DNA of 64,000 nt from the NCBI RefSeq assembly GCF_005239225.2, contig NC_133290.1:13772204-13836203 (forward strand), written 5' to 3'. This document shows positions 42,535-53,547 of this stretch, in pieces. Source of the DNA: Populus alba. Lineage: Eukaryota > Streptophyta > Magnoliopsida > Malpighiales > Salicaceae. The notes under the pieces were generated by a model, which saw only the letters and a list, made by a program, of their open reading frames with translations, had not been told where the DNA came from and searched no databases. Made by a program: the position numbers and the translations under genes. The number at the start of each line of letters is the position of its first letter. The first letter of the stretch is position 1.

Positions 42535-42927
42535 TTACATGCCAGAGTTCTTAATTTCACATGAACATGGCAGTAATTAACCGGTGAACCATGCATTTTA
42601 AAAATTATTACATAAACGATTAGTTAAACAAGATTATTATGATCCTAAAGTTGATTTTCCCTCCTCGATTATGATCTGCATAATGTTCAGTAAGTATTTG
42701 CTACATCGCAGCTTGCGATATCACAACCAAAATGCATGGCTTCTTGCTCGACGAAGATGGAAGCATGATCCCCACATGGTCATCACCCAATTACTAGGGT
42801 TGGTGTCAACTTTTATTGTCGTACGTTGTACCCCAAGAATCTGACTTGCAACTGATTACAGGTCTGGATTTCGATCTATACATGTAGAATGATACATGGA
42901 AAAGTTAGAAATATAAAAATAAATTAT

Positions 42928-43217
42928 TTCAGAATAATATAAATTATATTCTAAAATTTTATTTTAATAGTTTAAGCTAATAGATTGAAATTGTTCTTTA
43001 ACATGGTATCAAAGTCTTGATGACCAAAGTGGTCATGAGTTCAAATCTAACAACATTTATTTATTTGATAAAAATTAAACATAAAGTAATATAGATCTGT
43101 GCAATATTCAAATTTAAAGGGTTTTTATTTGAAGGGATGTGTTAGAAAATAATATAAATTATATCCTAAGACCTTACCTAACAGCGTAAGCTATGAAGTT
43201 AAAATAGTTTTTTGATA
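42928..43217 (+). mobile_element. Complete miniature LTR retroelement (second copy)
   Basis: 5' LTR about 42928-43004, ending TTTAACA. Then a near-perfect primer-binding site, TGGTATCAAAGTC (43005-43017). The internal region is about 120 bp, with GTGGTCATGAGTTCAAATCT. A purine tract TTGAAGGGA precedes the 3' LTR, 43140-43217, starting TGTTAGAAAATAATATAAAT. It has the same structure as 14177-14470 and a similar total size (about 290 bp). No coding capacity. Confidence 0.82.
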
Positions 43218-46200
43218 GTGTCTGCATGCATGGAGTTTCCTCTACTTTCGCTCCCTTATGGTCTTAAACTTTTCTAAGGGATGATATTAAAAATTTTAAT
43301 TTACAAGAGTTTTTTTTTTATCTTTTTGTAATATTTTTTATTGAAGCAAAGAGAATTTTAGTAAATCTTCGAATTTTTAAGCAATGTGGGGAAACTTCTA
43401 CATGGAATTTCTTTTTTTTATCTATCAGAATAAGAATATAACTGAGAAATCATGGAAATTCCTCAAAGAAAAATCCATGTATGAGAATTAAGATAAGGTT
43501 TTATTTGCTAGACAATAATATCTTCTCTTACAAAATCAAGAAACATTTTAGCTGCCAGCAGATTGAGGGTAGGAAACATTATCCCAGGCTCTAAAGAGCT
43601 CCAGAGGGTCCCATCACCCTTATCTCTATCACTGCCAGGCAAGAGGTGGTTTAATATTACGACCGTTTGTTTTTTATTTCAAAAGTATTTTAAAAAACAT
43701 TTTAAATTTATTTTTTTTTACTTTAAATTAATTTCTTGAGTATTTTAAAAAAAAATTAAAAAAAACTTTAATACATTTTCAAACAAAAAAAACACACTTT
43801 TAAAACCAACCACTTACATTCTCGTAAATACCTCTCATTCTCAATCTTCCTGTCGTTGAAATCCTTACAGAAAAGGAGCACAAATAATTATGTATAGAAC
43901 TCTTTTTTCTATGCCCAAATTTAAAAATTATTGTTCTTGTTTCCACATTCACCTTTTTTCACAAAAGGTTAATCAATCAGAAGAATTTGGCTGAAGACTC
44001 TTGGACTCACTTTGAGCTTTTCATAACACAATGCATGTGTGACCAAAAAGTTATTCTTGAGATTAATTGGATGATCCAAAAACCCCACACCTTATAAATC
44101 CAAAGAAAAAGATGCAAATTTATACCAAAATTTTTTTCTCTCGATTTTGGCAATTATTAGATTAGTCAATGGGAATAACCCTGTTCTCTTTATTTGGGAT
44201 TTTTTTTTTCCTTAAGGTTGTGATGTTCTCTAATTTTTACATATTAAAATTAATTTTTTTTAATATAGTTATTAAATTTGTTCGATCTAGCAGGCCGACC
44301 TGATGTTCTAAAGCCTAACCCACGTCATGTTTAATTTCAAATCATTATATTATAAATATTGACCCGATCAAATTCAAATAACTTGATGGATTGATTTATA
44401 ATTCAATCAAACTAGGGTAAGACTTGAGCAGATCTACTTCAATAAAAAAAAAAAAAAACTAAAATGTTGTTATTTTAGATAAAGTAATTGACTATATTGA
44501 CCTAGTAATCCAACAATTTAGGCCTAAAATAGATCATATTACCAACAAACTTGAGTTTAAGTATATTATTTATATTTAAAGAAATGGGCTTGTAAGAAAT
44601 TTATTTTATGATATCTTTTAAAATTAAAATATTGAATAATAACATAGGGAGAAAATCCAACTCCTCAGCATCCCACAAATCTTTCTAGGTGTTTTTTAAA
44701 TTAAAAAAGTATATATAATTTTAATTTATTTTTAAAATAGCAAAAACACAAAATTTATTTAAGTTGGCATGGGTGCGCAATGGTCATGGAATGTTTGTCC
44801 CACCTTCTTGAGTAGTTACTATCTTCTTCCAAGAATTCTTGTCAGATCTTCCATTGAAATTTCAATATCAATGCGGCTTACATGGTACTGATCATATATG
44901 TGGGATCCGCAGAGGAAAGTTTACAAGAAGATGATGAATGAGTCAACACCTGAAAGATAAGAAAATCTTAATTAATGATCAACATTCTTATTCTGAAAAA
45001 CAAATTAACATAATTACACATGCGATAACAACAATCTAAGGCCATTTGTTCATTATCTTAATGATATGATTTTGCACTCCTGAAAAACTTAATTCTCTCT
45101 CAAGTTTATTCATCATAAATGCACATATAAACATACAAATTGTTTGCTTGATAGTAGAGTTGTTATAAAACGAGTCCGGGGCAAGGAGTTAATAGGGAAA
45201 GTCAATCCAGTATATTTATTAAAAAAAAAAAAAACATCAAAATAATGTTGATTTGATAATAAAAAAAAAAATAGATTTTACCTGGATCAATTGAGTCATA
45301 AATTATAGTGAGTTTTTTGACCGAATTAGAAGGTCAATTCTTTACTTTATTTTTTTTTTTAATTGTAAGTGTCCGAATCAACTTACTGTATTTTAATTAA
45401 TCTTTCAAGATTTTAAAATTAAACAATCAAATAAATTTTCAATAATTATAAAATTAATTTGTAACACTTAAATTAGTAAATTTTTAAAAATTTTCGCCCT
45501 ATTTTTTCTTAACTCATAGTAGTCCAATCACTATATTTGCCTAGTCCCAAGTTCATATGCAAGTCTAGCCCCTCTGGATTTATATCTAAGACATAATAGT
45601 CAGGTCACAATTTATTTTTACTTTAACAACAAAAATTAAAGATTCAACTTGAGCCATAAAAGTAAAATCTTCAAAAAAAAAAAAAAAAAATCTTACCCAA
45701 ATAACCTGGAAAAGAGAGCTTGATTTCAATACACACAGATTATAACTATCAGAGAATCACTTGGCTGTAAAACCAGGAGGGAAAAAAAATAATAGATACA
45801 CGTTGTGCATATAAACAACACAAAAAATGGAAAAAGAGAAATATAGATAATGGGAGGTAGGGTCAGGATGGAAGAGGCAAAAGGAGGACATGGAGTCAAG
45901 TCTCAGACAATAATCAATCAAATACACATCTCCAAATAGTAAAAAAGTCTGTATTTCTAGAGTGCTTCTGATGAGTGGGGAAGAAGGCCATCACCAGCCT
46001 TAAAAAAAGGCCAAAAATACTTGTTACTAATCCAGCTAGCTAGCTAGCTAGTCTATGGATGGATGGGGGGGCATGCTTATCATTTCTTGCTGACACAAAA
46101 AATAAAATAAAATAAATAAATAAAACACTCCTTTAACTGAAACTAATGGACCTACCAATGATGCCTCAGCAAATTGAATTTTGATCTTGCTTCTGCATGC

Positions 46201-47430
46201 ATTTGTACATGTTTCTAGACAATAAGATTTCTCTGAATTTACCACTAGTTTTGGTTCAAACCATGATTGTTCACTTTTGTTCGTAAAGATTCTTGTTATC
46301 ATAGTTATAAAATCGGGTCGGTGTTAGCTGTATTTATTTTTAATTTGATTTTTTATTAAAATGATATTATTTGATTTAAAAACTAAAATGTTAATATTAA
46401 AATAAAAAAATTAGATTCATCGGTTGACTTATAAATTAATTTGACTATCTTATAATTGAGGCAGGATTTATTGTGCGTGTTTGATATTGTCATGTAAGAT
46501 GTTTTTCAAGCTTGGAAATCCATCAATTTTTTTTAATATTAGCATATTAAAAATAATATATTTTCAAGATAAATACACTCCTAAAAAAACAATGAAATTT
46601 AGTTGAAAACAACAAGCAGGCACAAATTTGTTGTAAATGAGAAGGAGAAACTTAGTTGAGGTATTTAAAGGATGTTTAAGAGTGTGTTGGTGGTTGTTTT
46701 TTTAAAATATTTTTTACTCGAAAATGTATTAAAATATTTTTTTATCTTTCAAAAATTATTTTTAACATTGACACATTAAAATGATTTAAAAATATTTAAA
46801 AATATTAATTTAAAATAAAAAAATTCAATTTTTTTTAAAAATAGTTTTAAAACATAAAAATAAATATTCCTTTGCACTGTAATGCGAAGGAACCAAAATC
46901 ATTAAAAGTGATGGTCCACTCCCATAAATATAATTCCTGTTACTTTAAGAAAAAATTAACTTCTCATTCTCTCTTGTCCACATAAGAATGTTGTCTTGGA
47001 ATGTGATCAATAGTAGCAAAAAAAATGAATGAAAAGAGAAAACACAAGGGGAAAACAAATCACAAAAAAGCATGATATGAAAGATTAGAAACTGAATGTT
47101 TCAGTGTTTTGTGCTCAGAGCTATGAAGAAAGAGAAGTGTCTTAAGAATTATGCAAGCTCACTCAAAATGATCCAAAACCAGTGCGAAATTCCATGCCCA
47201 TTACTTCACAGACTGTAATGTGAAAGAGTCTCTTGAAAATCCTCAAGAAGCCGACAGTTGAGAGATAATTCCAAGCACCCCCATGTGGGGTTCTTCTCCT
47301 TTTCTTTCTCATCAACCCTCTCTGTTGTTTTACTTGTTGTTTTGCCTGCTTTTGTTGCTTGTTTTCTCTGCTTCAACTCTGTTTTAGAAGGGCTCTTTTC
47401 CTGAGAAAAACCCTGCTCGGGCTTTCTTGG
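43218..47430. other. Intergenic, repeat-rich
   Basis: AT-rich MITE-like blocks (about 43660-43815, 46675-46870) and copies of the ATAGTTATNAAACTCG repeat (about 44265-44480, 45160-45420, 46305-46460). A CTAG tetranucleotide run is at about 46030-46050. No gene is supported until the NPH3 leader. Confidence 0.55.
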
Positions 47431-47449
47431 ATTTTCTTGTTTCGACATC

Positions 47450-50438
47450 ATGTGGGACTCTGAGAGTGAATCTGTTACTGGTAGAGATTATGGAAATGGA
47501 ATCCTTTCCTCGAGCAAGCATGGTGTCAAGACTGATGGATTTGAGCAGAGAGACCACTCATGGTATGTATCTGAAAAATAGAAACTTTAGTAAAGTTTCA
47601 TACTGTAAACCATGAGATTCTTCAACTTTTGGTTGGTTGCTTTTCTTTTTTTATGTCATGTCTATAGTATCATGACAAAGTTTGAGCATAGACAAGAGTT
47701 TGAAATGGTTCTTCTTCAGGCTAGTAGTTTAGCTTGTTTTGCACATGAACTTCTGAAATATTAGGTGGGATTTGATTGATATGCAGGTATGTCTCAACTG
47801 ATATTCCAAGTGATTTTCTAGTTCAGGTTGGAGATGTAAATTTCCACTTGCATAAGGTACTTGTTTTTCTCTTGTGATGCTTGAATTTCTCTCCTCTTAA
47901 GCTTCTGTATTTCAGAATTCAATAACTAGAAGATAGTCTAAGAATTGTGTTACTGACCCTTTTGTTGTTGTTTCTGTTCTTGTGAAAGTATCCGTTACTT
48001 TCGAGGAGTGGAAAAATGAATAGACTAATATACGAATCGCGTGACCTGGACCTTAACAAGGTAGCATTGGATGATCTTCCAGGTGGACCGAAGGCGTTTG
48101 AGCTTGCAGCAAAATTCTGCTATGGAATTGCTGTTGATCTAACAGCAGCCAATATCTCTGGCCTAAGATGTGCTGCAGAGTACCTTGAAATGACAGAGGA
48201 CTTGGAAGAAGGCAATCTTATTTTCAAAACCGAAGCATTTCTCAGTTACGTGGTGCTATCTTCATGGAGAGATTCTATATTGGTATTGAAAAGCAGCGAG
48301 AAGCTCTCACCATGGGCGGAGAACCTTCAGATTGTTCGAAGATGCAGCGAGTCCATTGCTTGGAAGGCTTGCTCCAATCCTAAAGGAATAAGGTGGGCAT
48401 ACACAGGAAAACCCCCTACAGTTTCGAGTCCAAGATGGCAAGAGAAGAAGGATTCAAGTCCTAGTAGAAACTCCCAAGTTCCTCCTGATTGGTGGTTTGA
48501 AGATGTTTCCATCCTTAGGATTGATCACTTTGTTAGAGTCATCACTGCAATCAAGGTAAAGGGTATGAGGTTTGAATTGATTGGAGCTGCAATAGTGCAT
48601 TATGCAGGAAAATGGCTTCCAGGTTTGATTCAAGATGGGGGAGGTTTTATAGATGAAGCAAGCAATAGCAGCAACAGTAATAGTAACAGTAGTAGTGGAG
48701 GCCTCAGTTGGAAAGGTGGACTCCATATGATTGTGGCAGGAACTAAAGATGACACCCCAACAGTTCAGGCCAAAGATCAACGGATGATCATCGAGAGCCT
48801 AATCAGCATAATCCCGCCACAGAAGGATAGTGTCTCTTGCAGCTTCCTTCTTCGCCTGCTGAGAATGGCAAACATGTTGAAAGTGGCACCTGCTCTGGTT
48901 ACTGAATTGGAGAAGCGCGTCGGAATGCAGTTTGAACAGGCTACTTTGGCAGACCTTCTAATACCTTCTTACAATAAAAATGAAACTTTGTTTGATGTGG
49001 ATCTTGTTCAGAGACTTCTCGAGCATTTTCTAGTTCAAGAACAAACAGAAAGTTCAAGTCCAAGAAGACAAGCATTTTCTGACAAAACTATGTACGATGG
49101 AACTCGAAGGAGTGCTAATACAAGTTCCAAAATGAGAGTAGCAAGGCTTGTTGACAGTTATCTTACTGAGGTGTCAAGAGATAGAAACCTTTCACTGACA
49201 AAGTTCCAGGTACTGGCAGAAGCTTTGCCTGAATCCGCAAGGACCTGCGACGATGGACTATATAGAGCAATCGATTCTTATCTTAAGGTAATTCCTTTCC
49301 TTCTCCTTATTTGTATTTACAGAGTTTATTTTTAGGACTCTACAAGTAAGAAACCTCGTTCAAATTGGAGCTTTAGGTACTTGAAATAGAGAGTGCTGAT
49401 TAGAGGTCTAGAAACAGGACCAAATTGCGCATGTGAACCTGTTGATAAGTAGGCATACCAGTGCATAGATGTAGACAAAGAGCATATGATAATTGGAAAT
49501 AAATTATAAATTTGAAAAAGACATACCCTCAGGTCAAAGAGGAAGAAGACATACTATCACATACAATGGTCCCCCCTGTAAAACCATGACCACAGGCAGA
49601 CATTTCTTTCCATCATAATCAGATATAGCTAGCTCATCAGGACAACAAAAGCAGTAACAATGTCAAAAATGAATTTACCAGCTTGAAGGAGTTGCCAGAA
49701 AGCTACTGCTAACTAAGAAACTGATATGTGATAAGGAATTAGCAGAAATGTAAGCCTAGTTTCATGAAGAAAGCTTCAAAGGAAAGAAATTAAATTACAG
49801 TTCAAGTACTCTATACTTTAGCCATATGTTAAGAACTTGAAAATGCAAATTTCTTTTTTTGAAATACTTTCTGGATCACTATTCAACAGGCTCATCCATC
49901 ATTATCTGAGCACGAAAGGAAGCGCCTCTGTCGTGTGATGGACTGCCAAAAACTCTCAATTGATGCTTGCATGCATGCTGCTCAGAATGAAAGACTGCCG
50001 CTTAGAGTTGTAGTCCAGGTACTCTTTTCCGAGCAGGTGAAAATAAGCAACTCATTAGCAAACAATACCCTGAAAGAATCTAGTGAAGCTCAGTACCAGC
50101 CTATGATATCAAACAGAAAAACTCTACTTGAAGGGACACCACAGTCATTCCAAGAAGGATGGGCAACAGCTAAGAAGGACATTAACACTCTCAAGTTTGA
50201 GCTCGAAACCGTGAAGGCTAAGTACCTTGAGCTCCAGAATGACATGGATAATTTGCAGAGAAAGTTTGATAAAATGACAAATAAGAAACAAACATCAGCG
50301 TGGACCACAGGGTGGAAGAAACTTAGCAAATTTACCAAGATGACAAATTTGGAAAACAACGAAATCGGGTCTCAGGTTGCAGCTCCTGAAGAACAGACTA
50401 CAAAGACACCTGGAAGATGGAGAAATTCTATTTCCTAA
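47450..50438 (+). CDS. NPH3: NPH3 (root phototropism protein 3), BTB-NPH3 protein
   Basis: Four exons, 47450-47562, 47787-47856, 47989-49287 and 49890-50438, give 676 residues. I chose the ATG at 47450, not 47490, because only that frame joins D-H-S-W|Y-V-S-T across intron 1; the opening M-W-D-S-E-S-E-S also resembles known NPH3. A BTB domain lies at about 45-140 and an NPH3 domain at about 228-544. The latter includes D-W-W-F-E-D-V and the hallmark E-R-K-R-L-C-R ... [18 protein letters not shown] coiled coil follows at about 583-620, and the C-terminus ends R-W-R-N-S-I-S. NPH3 works with phototropins at the plasma membrane as a CUL3 adaptor in phototropism. Its C-terminal R-x-S serine (S674 here) corresponds to the phosphosite bound by 14-3-3 proteins. 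It is about 70 residues shorter than Arabidopsis NPH3, through shorter Gly/Ser-rich linkers. Confidence 0.95.
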
Positions 50439-51238
50439 GAGATGATGCACTTCATTTTGATTCTGTGTTCCTACTGCTCACTTTTTTCTTCTTTGTTTCT
50501 TTTTAAGTGCAGGATTTTCTTTCCTCTTCTTTTTCTTCAATTTTTAGAAATTACCTCAAAAAATCTAGCATAAGTACAATTTATTACCAAAATCTGCTTT
50601 TGTATCCTGTATGAGTTTGTTAATTCTTCATTCAAGAGCACTTGGTTTTCAAAGGAAGACGTCTAATTGTGATTCATTGGATGAACTACATAATGCCTCT
50701 ACATTTACGTACTTCCCCGAGCTCTCAATTGATTAACTTAGTAAAAACCATAAATAAAAGTAAAGAAGATCAAAGGTTAAACAGTTGAGAAGAAATATCC
50801 TGTGAGACAATAATGCTAGACTATGGTTCGGCAGGCAATCAAGTTAATCTCATTTTGATTCTGAGATAGCAAGCATCTTTGTCAGCAAAAGGTGAACAAC
50901 CAAGAATGGTTGTTGCAAGTTCCACTCAATCTAGATTATTTTTTAGCTTTAAAAAAGATGGAAATAACTGTATTTTTTTATGTTATTTCTTATTATAATT
51001 TGTTTATGAAAAAATTAAAAGAGAAAGATTTGAAGTTTATGTTGTTAAAATTAATTCATAATTATTATGGGTTTAAGGTTAAGTGATTGATTTTTAATGT
51101 GTTGTTGGAAATAAGAATTTGTGAATTGATTTGTTATGGATTAAAAATTTTGTTTCAATTTTGCTGGAAAATCTAGACATAATGGTCTTGCGGTTGAAGA
51201 TAATAAAATTTTATTTTGGTTATTGATTTATAAAAATT

Positions 51239-51610
51239 AAAGTTTAGTCCCAAAACTTTAGAAAATTATGATTTGACCCTTGAAATGTATTTTTGAAAAT
51301 TTTAATGCAGTATTCTTATGAGATTAAGGATGATGAATCTCAGTTTGATATTTTATTTATGTAATTTTCAGTTTAGTCCTCTATTTTGGAGATTTACAGT
51401 TTAGTCCTTAAACTTTGAAAAATCCTGATTTGGTCCATGGAGCGTAAATTGAGAATTCTAGATGAAATTTAGGAATGATTATAGGTGAAATTTTAATATG
51501 GTTATGTATTATGACATTTACAGTTTGGTCATCCAATTATGGTAAAATTATGTTTTGGTCCCTAATTTCTAAAAAATAGCATTTTAGTCCCTAAACTTAG
51601 GGGACTAAAC
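51239..51610. repeat. Degenerate TTTAGTCC-type tandem repeat
   Basis: Five or more units of the form CAGTTTAGTCCYTAAACTTT GAAAAATYATGATTTGGTCC occur in tandem with variable spacing. This word is common in plant genomes, often next to retroelements. Confidence 0.65.
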
Positions 51611-51666
51611 CTGATTTTCTCTTACGCATTAGAGTCTTTTATTTGTGTTGTTTCAAGTTGTTTTTA

Positions 51667-51668
<2 letters not shown>

Positions 51669-51698
<30 letters not shown>
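51669..51698. repeat. (TA)n microsatellite, 30 bp
   Basis: About 15 TA units, next to the TTTAGTCC array. Confidence 0.9.
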
Positions 51699-51702
<4 letters not shown>

Positions 51703-52713
51703 AGATGTTTCTAACAATCCTCAATAGAATTTTCGAGTATTTTATCTGATATTCTTTTTACTTCTATATTTTTTTAGTGAGTTGGAGAATATTTAATATG
51801 CATGTAATATAAATAAATATGTATATTGATTAGATGATGAGTACAACTAGTTAATTTCTTGAATAATATTTTTTGCTTTATTTTTTGAGTACTTATCTAT
51901 TCTTGGACTTACACTCGTATTTTGATGAACTAAATTCTATTCGATATGATATATATTGCTTTGATAATTATATGAATATCTATTATGCCTTGATTTAGGA
52001 CTTGTCAATAACTCCATGCTAATAGAGAGTAGTTAATTTATGTGTATATGATATTCTGTATACCTAACTGGTAAGAGAGTCATCAACCTATGACGATCGA
52101 TCCTCCTACAATGATCACCTTTGGGTGTTATTTGATATCTAACATGTATTCCATTATTTTATGATAATATGTTTAATATGTGTGTGTGTGTCAAAATAAA
52201 TCTACTTGCAAACTATTAATATATAAAATATTTATTAAATATTATTTCTTCATTGAATTGGTTGAACTCACCTTTTATTTTTAATATTATTTCAAGATTT
52301 TAGTTTCTGTTAGCAAGTAGACTCTATTAATTGCTCTCGTTTTTTAAGTTTTGGTCAGTATGCCTTATTTGTTTCATGAGGTTTTCCTTTTAAATTTTGA
52401 TTTGATGTCATAGATGCTTCATTATTACACTATTTTAGTTAAAGTTTTGATTTTGATAATGTGATGAATATTATAGATTATTTTAAAGTGATATTTGATT
52501 TTATTGGTTTTATGTGAAAATTTATGAACTGCTACGCCAATTTTAAACCGTTTTATCTATGATATGTACGGTTTGAGATTTAACATAGGTGAAATGTCCT
52601 TACAATACTGCTCCTGTGTTAGGAGTCATGAAACAGGGATCCAGGCCATACACGAGCATCATAGGTTTTTGATGCATCATGTATGTGGCTGTTAAAATCA
52701 GGCATTTCACTAA

Positions 52714-53544
52714 GGCTCCATTTGTTTGCTAGAAAGTAGTTTTTTTAAAAAAAATAAATTCCGGGAAAAGTGAATTATGGAAAAGTGAATTACAAGAAAG
52801 TATTTTTCTATGTTTGGTTGTGTAATGGAAAATAAGTTAGAAAACATTTTTCAGTGTTTGGTTATGTTATGGAAAATGAGTTGGAAAATAACTTATTAAT
52901 ATTTTATTTTTCTCAAATTTATTAAAATAACCAGGAACAAATCTTACGAATTAAAAGGTTGAATAAAAATAAAAATTAAAAAAAATATATAATTCCATAA
53001 ATTATCTCAAATAAAATAAATAATAATCAAAATAATAGAGATCAAATCTAAAAAATAAAAAAATTGAAAGATGAAGAAATTAAAATAATAATAATTAACA
53101 TTTCATAAATTATTTCAAATAAAATAAGTAACAATCAAAAGAATAAGGACCAAATTTGATAGATAAAAAACTTTAAATTAAAAATGATAAGGGAAAATCA
53201 AATAGCAATTATAAAAAATGAGGACCAAAGTTAATATAAAAATTAAATTATAATGGATGAAATTGAAAAACAAATATTTCAAAACAAAATATATATAGCA
53301 AACAAAAGTTTGAGGATCAAATTTGATATAATCAACAAATAATATGATATTTTAAAAATTTTCACAACTTCCGCAAAATGTTTTTTACCCAAAATAAAAG
53401 GAAAACACTTTCCTGAAAACCAAGCCAAATTTTTCTTTGACTGAAAAGTATTTTTCGTTGACTAACTTTCCTAATAATAAACAAACACAAAAAAATTTAA
53501 AAAATAATTTTTCAAAAATCAGTTTTCAGAAAACAAACACAGTC
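52714..53544. mobile_element. PIF/Harbinger (Tourist)-like non-autonomous element
   Basis: 831 bp with imperfect terminal inverted repeats of about 30 bp: left GGCTCCATTTGTTTGCTAGA, right end on the other strand GACTGTGTTTGTTTTCTGAA. A 3-bp TAA duplication flanks it (52711-52713 and 53545-53547). Ends beginning G-x-C-x-x-x-x-T-T-T-G-T-T-T and a TWA target are typical of Tourist elements. The interior holds internal repeats (GGACCAAATTTGATA units) and no transposase. Confidence 0.65.
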
Positions 53545-53547
53545 TAA

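Larger units (their letters stand above)
50439..52710. other. Intergenic after NPH3
   Basis: No gene is supported. Contains the TTTAGTCC repeat array (51239-51610), an AT microsatellite and AT-rich DNA. Confidence 0.5.

Noticed and set aside
47490..47615. Alternative start of NPH3 at 47490
   Set aside because: That frame does not join exon 2 correctly; only the ATG at 47450 gives the continuous W-Y-V-S-T reading.
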